NCBI GenBank assembly: GCA_023336855.1
Contig: JAMBLK010000224.1
Coordinates: 1 to 31,885 of the forward strand
Length of the DNA: 31,885 nt
Direction: 5' to 3'
From: Actinomycetes bacterium
Lineage (GTDB): Bacteria; Actinomycetota; Acidimicrobiia; Spongiisociales; UBA5794
Shown here: positions 22,317-31,885 of the stretch, piece after piece
How the letters are laid out: the number at the start of each line of letters is the position of its first letter
Numbering within the stretch: position 1 is the first letter of the stretch
Made by a program: the position numbers and the translations under genes
The notes under the pieces: model-generated
What the model saw: the letters and a program-made list of their open reading frames with translations, nothing else
Database searches by the model: none
What the model was told of the DNA's origin: nothing

Positions 22317-22322
22317 TACGCT
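22317..22322 (+). promoter_or_regulatory. -10 box of a probable leaderless glycogen synthase mRNA
   Basis: TACGCT ends 7 nt before ATG 22330; no RBS is present. The gene therefore probably has its own promoter downstream of the lacI repeat. Confidence 0.5.
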
Positions 22323-22329
22323 GCTCCTC

Positions 22330-23673
22330 ATGAAGATCTTGTTTGCTGCTGCCGAGTTCTTGCCATTTGTCCGTACCGGGGGGTTGGGGAACGCTGTTGC
22401 CGGACTGGCCCATGCTCTCTCCGTCGATCACGACGTCACGGTCGCCGTCCCCGGGTATCAGGATGCCGATGCACCGGGCCGGAAGGTCACGGGGAAGCCA
22501 TGGAAGATGCACAAGGACCGCGAGGTCGAAGTCCTCTTCTGGCTCGATCCATCCTTCGATCGGCCCGGTATCTACGGACCCGACGCGTCTTCTTCGTACG
22601 ACGACAACTGGGAGCGATTCGCCCGTTTCTCGGTCGCGGTTGCTGAGATCGCTGATGGATTCGACGTTGTCCATCTCCACGATGGCCACGTCGGGGCGGT
22701 GGCGTTGAAGACGACGGTGCCAACGGTGTTCACGATCCACAATGCGTCATATCCGATGGTCGGACCACTCGGACCTGCCGTGGAGGTACTCGGCCTCGGC
22801 CCGAAGGCGTCTGTGCTTGGTGGCGATATGGAGTGGTTCGGCGAGGCGAACTTCCTGAAGGCCGGCATCGTTGGTGCAACCCAGGCAACAACGGTGAGCC
22901 CGGGTCACGCCAGGGAGCTCGAAATAGATGAGACGTCCTTTGGTCTCGGTGGGGTCATCCGTGGGTTGTTCCGGCCGATCGTCGGGGTCCTCAACGGCAT
23001 CGACACCGATGACTGGAATCCGGGCCGCGATCCGGGTCTCCCCAAAGCGTTCACCGCAGGCAGTCTTGTGGGGCGCTCGGCGTCGAAGAAGGTGCTGTTG
23101 GCTGAGTATGGACTGGACGACGGGTTCATCCTCGGCAACGTCGGCCGGATGTCGGGGCAGAAGGGCCTTGGGCTCGTCGACTACGACATCGATGCTCTCG
23201 TCGCCGAAGGCGTCCGCTTTGTGTTCATGGGGAACGGTGATCTCGATCCGCTTGTCGACGGTTGGGCTGATCGCCATCCCACAGCCGTGGTGCACGTGCC
23301 CTTCGACGAATCGGGATCTCGGATCATCTTCGCCGGGTCCGATGCCTACCTCATGCCGTCTCAGTACGAGCCCTGCGGGCTCGGGCAGATCTACGCCATG
23401 CGCTACGGGACCCCGCCGATCGTCCACTTCACCGGTGGACTCGAGGACACCGTCTTCGATATCGACGAAGATCCCGAGAACGGCACGGGATTCGTGTTCC
23501 GTTCCTTCCAGCATCCGTCCCTCACGAAGACCATCCGGCGTGCGATGCACTATCAGTCGTCCATGCCGAAGCTTTGGAAGACGATTCAGGTCAACGGAAT
23601 GACCAGGGACTGGTCGTGGGACGCCCGTGCCGTTGAGTACGAGGCGATCTACGAATCGGTGGTTGTGGAGTAG
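22330..23673 (+). CDS. glgA: Glycogen/starch synthase, GT5 family
   Basis: A 447-residue GT-B glycosyltransferase adding glucose from a sugar nucleotide (ADP-glucose in GT5) to a growing alpha-1,4-glucan. The N-terminal motif reads RTGGLGN (residues 15-21) where most GlgA have KTGGLGD. FDVVHLHDGHVGAVA, TIHNASYP, GVLNGIDTDDWNP and the donor-site block SQYEPCGLGQIYAMRYG (Glu347) followed by TGGLEDTV are clear. Slightly shorter than typical GlgA (about 470-480). It stands between a LacI regulator and the gal operon, so it could store imported sugar. The two changes in the KTGGLGD motif make the exact donor or activity slightly uncertain. Confidence 0.87.
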   Translation: MKILFAAAEFLPFVRTGGLGNAVAGLAHALSVDHDVTVAVPGYQDADAPGRKVTGKPWKMHKDREVEVLFWLDPSFDRPGIYGPDASSSYDDNWERFARFSVAVAEIADGFDVVHLHDGHVGAVALKTTVPTVFTIHNASYPMVGPLGPAVEVLGLGPKASVLGGDMEWFGEANFLKAGIVGATQATTVSPGHARELEIDETSFGLGGVIRGLFRPIVGVLNGIDTDDWNPGRDPGLPKAFTAGSLVGRSASKKVLLAEYGLDDGFILGNVGRMSGQKGLGLVDYDIDALVAEGVRFVFMGNGDLDPLVDGWADRHPTAVVHVPFDESGSRIIFAGSDAYLMPSQYEPCGLGQIYAMRYGTPPIVHFTGGLEDTVFDIDEDPENGTGFVFRSFQHPSLTKTIRRAMHYQSSMPKLWKTIQVNGMTRDWSWDARAVEYEAIYESVVVE

Positions 23674-23677
23674 ACGG

Positions 23678-23700
23678 ACTCCCGGCTACTACGCCGGAGT
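23678..23700. terminator. Hairpin between convergent glgA and galE
   Basis: ACTCCCGGC at 23678-23686 pairs with GCCGGAGT at 23693-23700 with one bulged C and a 6-nt loop. It overlaps the galE stop and follows the glgA stop, so it may act in both directions. There is no long T-run. Confidence 0.45.
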
Positions 23701-24650
23701 TCTCGAGGCCCACGCGCTCGAGACGATGGCGTCGAGGTCGGGATGCTGCGGAACCCAGTCCAGAATCAATCGTGCCCGATCGGCCGAAGCGACGAGGACC
23801 GGCGGATCTCCAGGTCGACGAGCACCGAACTCGAACGGCACCTCGCGGCCGGCGACACGGGAGACCGACTCGATCACCTGCATCACCGAATACCCCTCAC
23901 CGTTCCCGAGGTTGAGTGCCTCGGTTGCCCCACCGCCGTGCAGGTAGTCGAGAGCGCGGAGGTGAGCGTCGGCAAGGTCGATCACGTGGACGTAGTCACG
24001 AACGGCCGTGCCGTCGGGTGTGTCGTAGTCGGTGCCGAAGACGGTGAGCGGGTCACGGAGAGCGAGGGCTGCATCGATCGCCAGTGGGATGAGATGGGTC
24101 TCGGGTGTGTGACGCTCCGACCTGCCCGGCGCGGCGCCCGCAGCGTTGAAGTAGCGGAGCGAGACGGAACGGATCATCCCCGTGAGGTCGTACTGGGCAA
24201 GAATCTGTTCAACGATCGACTTGGTGGAACCGTACGGGCTGGTCGGTCGATGAGGATGGTCCTCGGTGATCGGGATCTGATCGGGTTCGCCGTAGACGGC
24301 CGCCGACGATGAGAACACGACGTTGTTCACGCCGTTGGTGGCGAGCACGTCGAGAAGGTCGATCGTCTGGGAGACGTTCTGCTCGAAGTAGAGGCCCGGC
24401 TGCTCGACCGACTCGCCGACGGCGATGAGTCCGGCGAAGTGCAGGCAGGCTTCGATCTCATGGTCTCGCACGATGCCGGCGATCGCCTCCCGATCGCCGA
24501 TGTCGGCCTGGTAGAAGGGGACACCGGGAGGCAGTGCACTGTCGGGGCTCCGGCTCAGGTTGTCCACTACGACCACGGCTTCGCCCTGCTCGATCAGATG
24601 ATCGACGACGGCGCCGCCGACGTATCCGGCCCCGCCGGTGACAAGAATGC

Positions 24651-24654
<4 letters not shown>
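23689..24654 (-). CDS. galE: UDP-glucose 4-epimerase
   Basis: A 321-residue NAD-dependent short-chain dehydrogenase-type epimerase interconverting UDP-galactose and UDP-glucose. The Rossmann motif GGAGYVGG is at residues 7-14. The catalytic residues are in SSSAAVYG (Ser115-117) and YGSTK (Tyr141, Lys145). RYFNAAGA and DGTAVRDYVHVIDLADAH are typical GalE blocks. Length is normal for short bacterial GalE. It is the last gene of deoR-galT-galK-galE and overlaps the galK stop by 4 nt (ATGA). Confidence 0.95.
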
Positions 24655-25795
<1,141 letters not shown>

Positions 25796-25799
<4 letters not shown>

Positions 25800-26821
25800 C
25801 GTGCGTCTGGCTGCGAGTAGTGGGTGGAAGAGAGCTCGCGGAGGCGGGTGGCCGCCTCTTCCGGGGTGAGGTCTCGTTGAGCCTCGGCGAGGAGTTCGTA
25901 TCCGACCATGAACTTCCTGACGGTCGCTGATCGCAGCAGCGGCGGGTAGAAGTGGGCGTGGAGCTGCCAGTGGTCGTGGTCGTCATCTCCGATCGGCGCC
26001 CCGTGCCAACCCATCGAATAGGGGAAGGGGTGCTCGAACAGATTGTCATACCGGATCAGGAGCTCGTTCAGGACAGCGGCGAGCGAGGCGCGTACGGTTC
26101 CGTCGACCTCGGTGATGCGACGGATCGGCGTCTTGGGCACGACGAGCGTCTCGAACGGCCATGTTGCCCAGTACGGCACGAGAGCGACCCACTCTTCACC
26201 ATCCACGACGACGCGTTCGCCGCCGTGTTCCTGATCCAAGTAGTCGAGGAGGAGCGAAGAATCGTTGTCTCGGGCGTAGCGGCGTTGCGTGATGTCCTCG
26301 CGCTCGGGGAGTGTCGGCAGAGCGGTCCCGGCCCAGATCTGTCCGTGAGGGTGGGGGTTCGACGCCCCCATCGCTTCACCGTTGTTCTCGAAGACTTGGA
26401 CCCATTGGTACTGCTCTCCCAGTTCGGCGGTCTGGTCGCTCCACATGTCGATCACCGATTCAATCTCGGTCGGTGTCATCAGCGACAACCGGAGGTCGTG
26501 GCGAGGCGAATAGCAGACAACCCGACACGTTCCCTGCTGGGTTTCAGACCGGAGGAGGCCGTCCTCGCTGTCTGTCGGCTCGACGTCGGGCCGGAGGGCG
26601 GCGAAGTCATTGGTGAACACATATGTGGATTCGAAGGCAGGGTTCGTGTCCCCGCTCATCCGTTCGTTCGTCGGGCAGAGGTAGCAGCGGGGGTCGTAGG
26701 GAACCGGATCTGCGACTTCGATGGACTCGGTGTGGCCGAGCCACGGCCGCTTCGCCCGGCCGGGTGACACGAGAACCCACTCGTCGGTGAGCGGGTTGTG
26801 CCGCCGGTGTGCCGCCGTCAT
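25796..26821 (-). CDS. galT: Galactose-1-phosphate uridylyltransferase
   Basis: A 341-residue HIT-superfamily transferase exchanging UMP between UDP-glucose and galactose-1-phosphate. The start of the protein (RRHNPLTDEWVLVSPGRAKRPW) is characteristic. A zinc-type pair CYLC (Cys46, Cys49) and the active-site SNPHPHGQIW with His157-Pro-His159 are intact, as are MGWHGAP and the C-terminal HAHFYPPLLR. All key residues are present. It overlaps deoR and galK by 4 nt each, making a tightly coupled Leloir operon. Confidence 0.96.
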
Positions 26822-27642
26822 GTGGCCACGGTGGTTTCCACACCCAGATTCTGGATCTGGCCGAGCGTCTCCGACGGGGCCGAGTCGGTCGTAATCAGCC
26901 GATCGACATCTTCGATACGGGCGATCCTCGCAACACTGGCTTTGCCGACCTTGGATCCGTCGGCGACGACCACGACCTGATGGGCTGCCTCGATCATCCG
27001 GATCTTGATCTGAGCTTCGGGCAGATTGATGTTGGTAACTCCGTCGGTGGGGTGAATCCCGTTGCAGCCGATGAACGCCGTCGTGACGTTGATCTGATCC
27101 AGAATCCCGCTGCCCATGGGATTAACGAGGGAGTGCTGGCGAGGGCGGAGCTTGCCTCCGGTCAGAATCACGGTGAACCGGGGAATCGCAGATTCCAATT
27201 CCATCGCGATCGTGAGGCCGTTCGTGAAAACGACGACGTCGTCGAGATCCGCGCGCTCCGTCAAGGCGTGAGCAACGGCGGTAGCGGTCGTACCGACATC
27301 GATGATGAGCGAGTCCCCGGATGAGACGAGTGATGCTGCCGCCCTGCCGATGGCCGCTTTCTCCACGGCCAGCTTGTCGGTGGACTCCTCGAACGTTGGC
27401 TCGGTCTCTTCGAGCGACGGCTCGTTCCCAGAGACCCGGCTCCGCGTCATTGCTCCACCGTGGACTCGTTCGACCAGCGACATACGAGCGAGTTGGTCCA
27501 GGTCCGATCGCACCGTGACTTCGGAGACCTCGAACATGTCGCTGAGGTCGGCCACGCGCATGAAACTGTGCTCTTCGATCAGCGCGAGCATGCGGTCTCG
27601 ACGGACCTCGCCAGGCATGACTTTCGATCGCATCCGATCCAT
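26818..27642 (-). CDS. DeoR/GlpR-family regulator of the gal operon
   Basis: A 274-residue DeoR-family regulator. It has an N-terminal winged helix-turn-helix (RVADLSDMFEVSEVTVRSDL followed by LARMSLVERVHGGA) and a C-terminal sugar-phosphate-binding isomerase-like domain (DVGTTATAVAHAL, FTNGLTIAMEL, LTGGKLRPRQHS, FIGCNGIHPTDGVT, VVVADGSKVG). It heads the gal operon and overlaps galT by 4 nt, so it likely senses a galactose-pathway phosphate and controls its own operon, possibly also the divergent sugar importer. The start ATG 27642 has AGGGA about 10 nt upstream; internal ATGs at 27633 and 27618 are possible. Confidence 0.9.
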   Translation of the reverse strand: MDRMRSKVMPGEVRRDRMLALIEEHSFMRVADLSDMFEVSEVTVRSDLDQLARMSLVERVHGGAMTRSRVSGNEPSLEETEPTFEESTDKLAVEKAAIGRAAASLVSSGDSLIIDVGTTATAVAHALTERADLDDVVVFTNGLTIAMELESAIPRFTVILTGGKLRPRQHSLVNPMGSGILDQINVTTAFIGCNGIHPTDGVTNINLPEAQIKIRMIEAAHQVVVVADGSKVGKASVARIARIEDVDRLITTDSAPSETLGQIQNLGVETTVAT

Positions 27643-27675
27643 GAAGCAGCTTTCCCTATCTTGCGGTTCTTTACG

Positions 27676-27704
27676 ATTCTAGGTCGTATCTTCCGGGTTG
27701 ACAA
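27676..27704 (-). promoter_or_regulatory. Sigma70-type promoter of deoR-galTKE
   Basis: On the minus strand TTGTCA (27699-27704) is followed by a 17-nt spacer and TAGAAT (27676-27681), the best consensus promoter in the window. Its -35 overlaps a plus-strand TTGACA (27698-27703) facing the importer genes. A short dyad TACGA-N7-TCGTA (27672-27688) covers the -10 and is a possible DeoR site. Confidence 0.65.
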
Positions 27705-27779
27705 ACTAACACAAGAAGTCGTGACCTGGGTTCGTTGGGCGAGCGTCGCCCGGTAGATCGCTAGGAGGAGCAAAGTCTC

Positions 27780-29093
27780 ATGAAGAGAAAGACATTGACG
27801 TTCCTCGGTCTCCTGCTCGTGCTGGCCATGGTGGCTGCGGCATGTAGTTCGGATTCCGAAGACACGACGACGACCGCCGCAGGCGGAACAGAGGAGACCA
27901 CGACCACGGCAGCTGTCGCTATGGACAGCCAGGTTGAGGTGTTCTCTTGGTGGACCGGTGGTGGTGAAGCAGCCGGCCTCGACGCGATGATCGTCGTGTT
28001 CAACGCTGCCTATCCCAACATCGAGTTCGTGAACTCGGCCGTCGCCGGCGGTGCCGGCACCAACGCACGGGCCGTTCTGGCATCCCGGTTGCAGGCCAAC
28101 GACCCGCCGGACAGCTGGCAGGGCCACGCGGGACAGGAACTCATCGGCACGTACGTCGCCGCTGATCAACTCGAAGCACTCAACTTCCTCTATGACGAAA
28201 TGGGCTGGCTCGACGTGATGCCCGAGACACTGATCCCGCTCATCTCGAAGGACGGCAACATCTACTCGGTCCCGGTGAACATTCACCGTTCGAACGTGCT
28301 CTGGGCCAACCCCACGGTTCTGGCCGACGCAGGCATCGAGATGCCGGCGACGCTCGACGACTTCTTCACAGCGCTTGAGGCGCTGAAGACCGGTGGTATG
28401 GAAGCACCGCTCGCCATGGGTGAGCAGTGGACAACGATGCACCTGTTCGAGACGATCATGCTCGCTTCGATGGGACCGGATGCCTGGACCGGCCTCTGGG
28501 ACGGCAGCGTCGCATGGGACTCTGCAGAGGTCACGCAGGGACTCGACGACTTCGCCAAGATCCTGACCTACACGAACGAGGATGCGGCGGCGCTTGCGTG
28601 GCAGGATGCCGGGCAGTTGGTGCTCGACGGTTCGTCCGCTTTCAATATCATGGGCGACTGGCAGGAGGGCTTCTTCCGTGAGGTCGGTTCCGAACCGCAG
28701 ACGGGCTACATCTGGGCAGCCACTCCAGGTACCGACGGCAACTTCCAGTTCCTCTCGGACAGCTTCGTGCTGGCCAAGAGCGCACCGGATCGCGACGCCG
28801 CTATCGCATGGCTGACCGTTGCCGGTTCCCTCGAGGGGCAGGACGCGTTCAACCCGGTCAAGGGTTCGATCCCTGCCCGTAGCGACGGCGATCGCTCGCT
28901 CTACGGCGAGTACCTGTTGTCAGCGATGGACGACTGGGCAACCGACACGGTTGTCGGCAGCCTCACCCACGGCGTTGTTGCAAACGACTCGTGGAAGTCG
29001 GAGATCGACACGGCCATCGGCCTCTTCCTCATCGACGGTGATGTTGCCGGGTTCCAGGCGGCTCTGGTTGCCGCGCAAGAAGCATCCGGCTGA
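27780..29093 (+). CDS. Sugar ABC transporter substrate-binding lipoprotein
   Basis: A 437-residue binding protein. It has a lipoprotein signal peptide with lipobox VAAAC (Cys22) and a Thr-rich linker (about residues 23-45). The family-1 solute-binding domain begins VEVFSWWTGGGEAAGLDAM, which resembles glucose/mannose-type binding proteins of actinobacteria and Thermus. Later blocks are GGAGTNARAVLASRL, PDSWQGHAGQEL, NIMGDWQEGFF and NPVKGSIPAR. AGGAGG (27762-27767) lies upstream of ATG 27780. It diverges from deoR-galTKE, so galactose or a galactoside is a plausible ligand, but similarity alone suggests glucose/mannose. Two permease genes follow after a hairpin. Confidence 0.9.
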   Translation: MKRKTLTFLGLLLVLAMVAAACSSDSEDTTTTAAGGTEETTTTAAVAMDSQVEVFSWWTGGGEAAGLDAMIVVFNAAYPNIEFVNSAVAGGAGTNARAVLASRLQANDPPDSWQGHAGQELIGTYVAADQLEALNFLYDEMGWLDVMPETLIPLISKDGNIYSVPVNIHRSNVLWANPTVLADAGIEMPATLDDFFTALEALKTGGMEAPLAMGEQWTTMHLFETIMLASMGPDAWTGLWDGSVAWDSAEVTQGLDDFAKILTYTNEDAAALAWQDAGQLVLDGSSAFNIMGDWQEGFFREVGSEPQTGYIWAATPGTDGNFQFLSDSFVLAKSAPDRDAAIAWLTVAGSLEGQDAFNPVKGSIPARSDGDRSLYGEYLLSAMDDWATDTVVGSLTHGVVANDSWKSEIDTAIGLFLIDGDVAGFQAALVAAQEASG

Positions 29094-29119
29094 TCAAACC
29101 AACCATCGATTGAGCTAGC

Positions 29120-29162
29120 GTGAACGGCCCGTTCCCCCCGATTGGAGGAACGGGCCGCTCAC
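29120..29162 (+). terminator. Hairpin between binding-protein and permease genes
   Basis: Arms 29120-29135 and 29147-29162 pair over 16 bp with one A/C mismatch (core CGGCCCGTTCC with GGAACGGGCCG) and an 11-nt loop. It starts 26 nt past the binding-protein stop. There is no T-run, so partial termination or 3'-end stabilisation of the binding-protein mRNA is likelier than full termination. Confidence 0.65.
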
Positions 29163-29187
29163 ATTCCGTAGGGAGTGCGACAAGGCC

Positions 29188-30132
29188 GTGACCACAATGC
29201 AGACCGAGAGGGAGACACCGGCCGACATTCCTGTGCCGAAGCGCAAGCGCTTTCGCATGGAGAACTGGTGGGGTGTCCTGTGGGTGCTCCCATCCTTGCT
29301 GGCCGTGATGGTGTTCGTCTACGGCTTCATCATCTGGACCGCCCGCGTGTCGGTGAGCGCGTGGAAGGGTCTGACCCCCGACTACACATATGTTGGCGCC
29401 GAGAACTTTGTGAACCTGGCGTCCGACCGCCGGTTCCATATCGACATCACGAATACGGCGATCTTCACAGTCGTGTTCGTCCTCGGCTGCCTGTTGATAG
29501 GCCTCGGTCTTGCGCTCCTCCTCGACAAGGGAATCCGGATGGAGGGTTTCTATCGCAGCCTCTTCCTCTTCCCGATGGCGATCTCCTTCATCGTCACAGG
29601 TGTTGTGTGGCGCTGGCTGATGAATCCCGCACAGGGTGACCGCCTCAGCGGCTTGAACCTCCTTTTCGACAATCTTGGCCTGGATTTCCTGATCAACCGT
29701 TGGTACGCGACACCGACATGGGGTATCGCCGCAGTGGCGATTGGCGCGGTGTGGCAGATGTCCGGCTACACGATGGCTCTCTATCTGGCCGGCCTGCGGG
29801 CCGTGCCCGAGGCCCTTCGCGAAGCCGCTCGGGTCGACGGTGCCAGCGAGTTCCAGGTCTATCGCAGTGTGATCATGCCCCTCCTCTGGCCGGTGACGTT
29901 GTCCGCCGTCATCATCCTCGGTCACAGCTCACTCAAGGTCTTCGATCTCATCATCGCGATGGTCGGCAAACAGGTCGCCCTCGATGTGCCCGCGATCTAC
30001 ATGTGGACGACCACGTTTGACGGGTTCTTCTTCGGTCGGGGCGCCGCCATCGGCATGGTGTTGTTGGTATCCGTCGCGGTGCTCGTGATTCCGTATCTCT
30101 GGTACTCCTTGCGTCAGGATTCGGACGGATGA
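29188..30132 (+). CDS. Sugar ABC transporter permease (MalF/UgpA type)
   Basis: A 314-residue permease with about six membrane helices and the ATPase-docking EAA loop PEALREAARVDGASEFQVYR. The first helix begins after a basic N-terminus (PKRKRFRMENWW). There is no large loop as in MalF at 18038. The start GTG 29188 is uncertain: ATG 29197 three codons later is as likely, as only a weak purine stretch (AAGG) precedes them. It overlaps the next permease by 4 nt (ATGA). Confidence 0.9.
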   Translation: MTTMQTERETPADIPVPKRKRFRMENWWGVLWVLPSLLAVMVFVYGFIIWTARVSVSAWKGLTPDYTYVGAENFVNLASDRRFHIDITNTAIFTVVFVLGCLLIGLGLALLLDKGIRMEGFYRSLFLFPMAISFIVTGVVWRWLMNPAQGDRLSGLNLLFDNLGLDFLINRWYATPTWGIAAVAIGAVWQMSGYTMALYLAGLRAVPEALREAARVDGASEFQVYRSVIMPLLWPVTLSAVIILGHSSLKVFDLIIAMVGKQVALDVPAIYMWTTTFDGFFFGRGAAIGMVLLVSVAVLVIPYLWYSLRQDSDG

Positions 30133-30962
30133 CCGCGCAGACGGCCGGCGTGCACCGGAGCAGGAAATGGGTGTACATCCCGCTGACGATGATGGCGCTC
30201 TTCTACCTCCTCCCGATGTTCGTGATGCTCAACACGGGGTTCAAGAGCTTCGAGGAAGTCAGCCTCGCAACGATGTGGGAACTCCCGTCGGCACTGTCTC
30301 TTGACAACTTCACCGCGGCCTGGGAGATCCTCAGCCCCAACGTGTGGAACTCTCTGAAGATCGTCATACCGGCCGCCACGATCTCGTCGATCCTTGGATC
30401 GATCAACGGATACGTGTTGTCGAAATGGAAGTTCCCCGGCGCCAACATCGTCTTCCCTGTCCTGCTCTTCGGGATGTTCATTCCGTACCAGTCGATCCTC
30501 ATCCCCCTCGTGGATGTCATGTCCAGGATCGGGCTCGCCGGGAGCATCTGGGGCCTGGTGCTCGTGCATGTCATCTACGGCATACCGATCACGACGTTGA
30601 TCTTCCGTAACTACTACGCCGCGGTGCCGGACTCGTTGATCGAAGCCGCGACCGTCGATGGTGCCGGGATCTGGCAGGTCTACTGGCGGGTTCTCCTGCC
30701 GCTTTCGATTCCCGCGTTCGTGGTCGTCTACATCTGGCAGTTCACCTCGGCTTGGAACGACTTCCTGTTTGCGGTCTTGCTCACCAGCACGCAGAACTGG
30801 CCGGTGACGGTGGCCCTCAACAACATGGCGGGGAGTCAGATCATCGCCTGGAACGTCCAGATGGCCGGATCGTTCCTCGCCGCGGTGCCGACCCTGCTGA
30901 TCTACATCTTCCTCGGCCGCTACTTCCTGAGGGGCATGATGACCGGAGCCCTCAAGGAGTAG
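30129..30962 (+). CDS. Sugar ABC transporter permease (MalG/UgpE type)
   Basis: A 277-residue permease with six membrane helices. Family segments include FYLLPMFVMLNTGFKS, SINGYVLSKWKF, GMFIPYQSILIPL, the EAA loop PDSLIEAATVDGAGIWQVYW and the C-terminal GRYFLRGMMTGALKE. ATG 30129 overlaps the preceding permease stop. No ATPase gene follows; the next gene, 14 nt on, is convergent. The importer presumably uses a shared ATPase from elsewhere in the genome. Confidence 0.92.
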   Translation: MTAQTAGVHRSRKWVYIPLTMMALFYLLPMFVMLNTGFKSFEEVSLATMWELPSALSLDNFTAAWEILSPNVWNSLKIVIPAATISSILGSINGYVLSKWKFPGANIVFPVLLFGMFIPYQSILIPLVDVMSRIGLAGSIWGLVLVHVIYGIPITTLIFRNYYAAVPDSLIEAATVDGAGIWQVYWRVLLPLSIPAFVVVYIWQFTSAWNDFLFAVLLTSTQNWPVTVALNNMAGSQIIAWNVQMAGSFLAAVPTLLIYIFLGRYFLRGMMTGALKE

Positions 30963-30976
30963 TCGTTTCCGACCCC

Positions 30977-31885
30977 TCAGCGGTCGGGAGGGTGCTTGCC
31001 GTTGTGGACGGCGGTGTGGTGCTTGCGGCAGAGGAGCATCAGATTGATCAGGGCAGTGACGCCGCCATCGGCCCAGTGGATGATGTGGTGGGCGTCGCAC
31101 CAGGACGCCGGAGCGGTGCAACCGGCCCAGGTGCAGCCCCCGTCTCTCGATTCGAGTGCTCGGCGCATGGCGGGAGTCACAGTTCGGACTCTTCGTCCGA
31201 CGTCGAGGGGCTGACTCTCGCCGTTGGTGACGATTCGGACGATGCCTGCGTCGCATGCGAGCCGTCGGATCGTCTCCGGGTCGACAGCATTGCCGTCGAT
31301 CTCTCCAAGACGGCGCTCGTCGCGTGTCAGAATCTCATATGGCACGGCGACGGTGATGTGGGGCCGCTCGCCGCCGCTGATGGAGGTGTCGTTGTTGTGA
31401 TCGAGCCAGAACCGGCAGATGTCGGTGAGGGCGTCGGCATTCCGCTGCGGCATGGAACGGTTGTCGTCCCGGTCGAGGTTGGCCGGATCGGTGTGGCTGT
31501 GAAGCGCTGTCGAGATGACGTGCCCGGACTCGGGGTCGATGTCACCTGACGTGCTCCACATGCCCTCGTAGGACTGGTTGAAGTAGAAGCGGCGTCGCTC
31601 CCGTGCTGATCTGGTGCCCTCGAGAGCTGTGGTGTAGTCGACCTGCTGTTCCCAGTAGGACACTGCTTGTCGGAGCTCCCGTGGGTCGAGGTATGTAGCG
31701 ATGTCGGCGAACACGTTCTCATGAACGGAGAACTCCTCGGGGTGCCTGTCCCGGGCCTGGGCGAGGAGTTTGACGGCGTTCGGCGTGATGCTTCCCTTGA
31801 CGGCTTTCTCAGCAACCTCGGGCATCTCGGCCAGGGCTCTCGCGGTCTTGACGACACCCGAGGCCTCGGTCGCCGCCATGCGGCA
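30977..31885 (-). CDS. DUF222 / HNH endonuclease-domain protein, 5' end outside the window
   Basis: At least 302 codons of a DUF222 plus HNH protein of the 13E12-repeat type, common in many copies in actinobacteria. The helical DUF222 part (KTARALAEMPEVAEKAV, then SITPNAVKLLAQARDRHPEE) comes first. At the C-terminus is an HNH nuclease with the Cys pairs CTWAGC and CRKHH and the core WCDAHHIIHWADGG. An ATG sits at 31879, but the frame is open to the window edge and relatives have further N-terminal helices, so the gene is probably cut. The biological role is unknown; such genes often vary between strains. Confidence 0.88.
   Translation of the reverse strand, partial: CRMAATEASGVVKTARALAEMPEVAEKAVKGSITPNAVKLLAQARDRHPEEFSVHENVFADIATYLDPRELRQAVSYWEQQVDYTTALEGTRSARERRRFYFNQSYEGMWSTSGDIDPESGHVISTALHSHTDPANLDRDDNRSMPQRNADALTDICRFWLDHNNDTSISGGERPHITVAVPYEILTRDERRLGEIDGNAVDPETIRRLACDAGIVRIVTNGESQPLDVGRRVRTVTPAMRRALESRDGGCTWAGCTAPASWCDAHHIIHWADGGVTALINLMLLCRKHHTAVHNGKHPPDR

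Overview
The window is GC-rich, densely packed bacterial DNA, most likely from an uncultured or little-studied actinobacterium. The clues are an F420-type LLM oxidoreductase, a DUF222/HNH (13E12-type) gene, Thr-rich linkers behind lipoprotein signal peptides, an Rv0338c-like membrane Fe-S oxidoreductase, ABC sugar importers without their own ATPase, frequent GTG/TTG starts with GTGA or ATGA overlaps, and several genes whose start lies 6-8 nt after a TANNNT box, as expected for leaderless mRNAs. A class such as Acidimicrobiia would fit, but this is inference. No tRNA, rRNA, CRISPR array or transposase was seen.

Layout. 1-1038: a CstR/CsoR-type repressor followed by a cytoplasmic and a secreted lipoprotein rhodanese (sulfane sulfur handling). 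1042-3344 (minus): alpha/beta hydrolase, LLM oxidoreductase and an orphan small protein. 3446-5950: a TetR regulator divergent from a ~600-residue acyl-CoA dehydrogenase, with a large palindromic operator between them. 6069-8349: SHOCT membrane protein, nitroreductase, glutamate racemase and macro-domain protein. 8371-12028: proC overlapping a proline dehydrogenase, then a TPM-like membrane protein and a PspA/IM30 protein. 12078-13772: formate-THF ligase. 13777-14263: a ~490-bp island with a frameshifted four-helix-bundle (S23/IVP-type) gene between inverted arrays of 7-bp repeats. 14326-16997: an HdrD-like membrane Fe-S oxidoreductase (probable ETF:menaquinone oxidoreductase) and a DUF456 protein.

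17065-30962 is a carbohydrate region. A maltose-type importer (malE-malF-malG, minus strand) diverges from a LacI regulator across a nested CTTGCA palindrome, and a glycogen synthase follows. The Leloir operon deoR-galT-galK-galE (minus strand, all 4-nt overlaps) diverges from a second ABC importer (binding protein plus two permeases). Neither importer has an ATPase gene here. Both carry a hairpin between the binding-protein gene and the permease genes. The window ends in a DUF222/HNH endonuclease gene cut by the window edge.

How they fit together: imported glucans and galactosides would feed the Leloir pathway and glycogen synthesis. Acyl-CoA dehydrogenase electrons could reach the quinone pool through ETF and the Fe-S oxidoreductase. 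The most unusual structures are the four-helix-bundle cassette with its heptamer repeats, a second heptamer array that forms the 3' end of lacI, and the recurrent leaderless promoter pattern.
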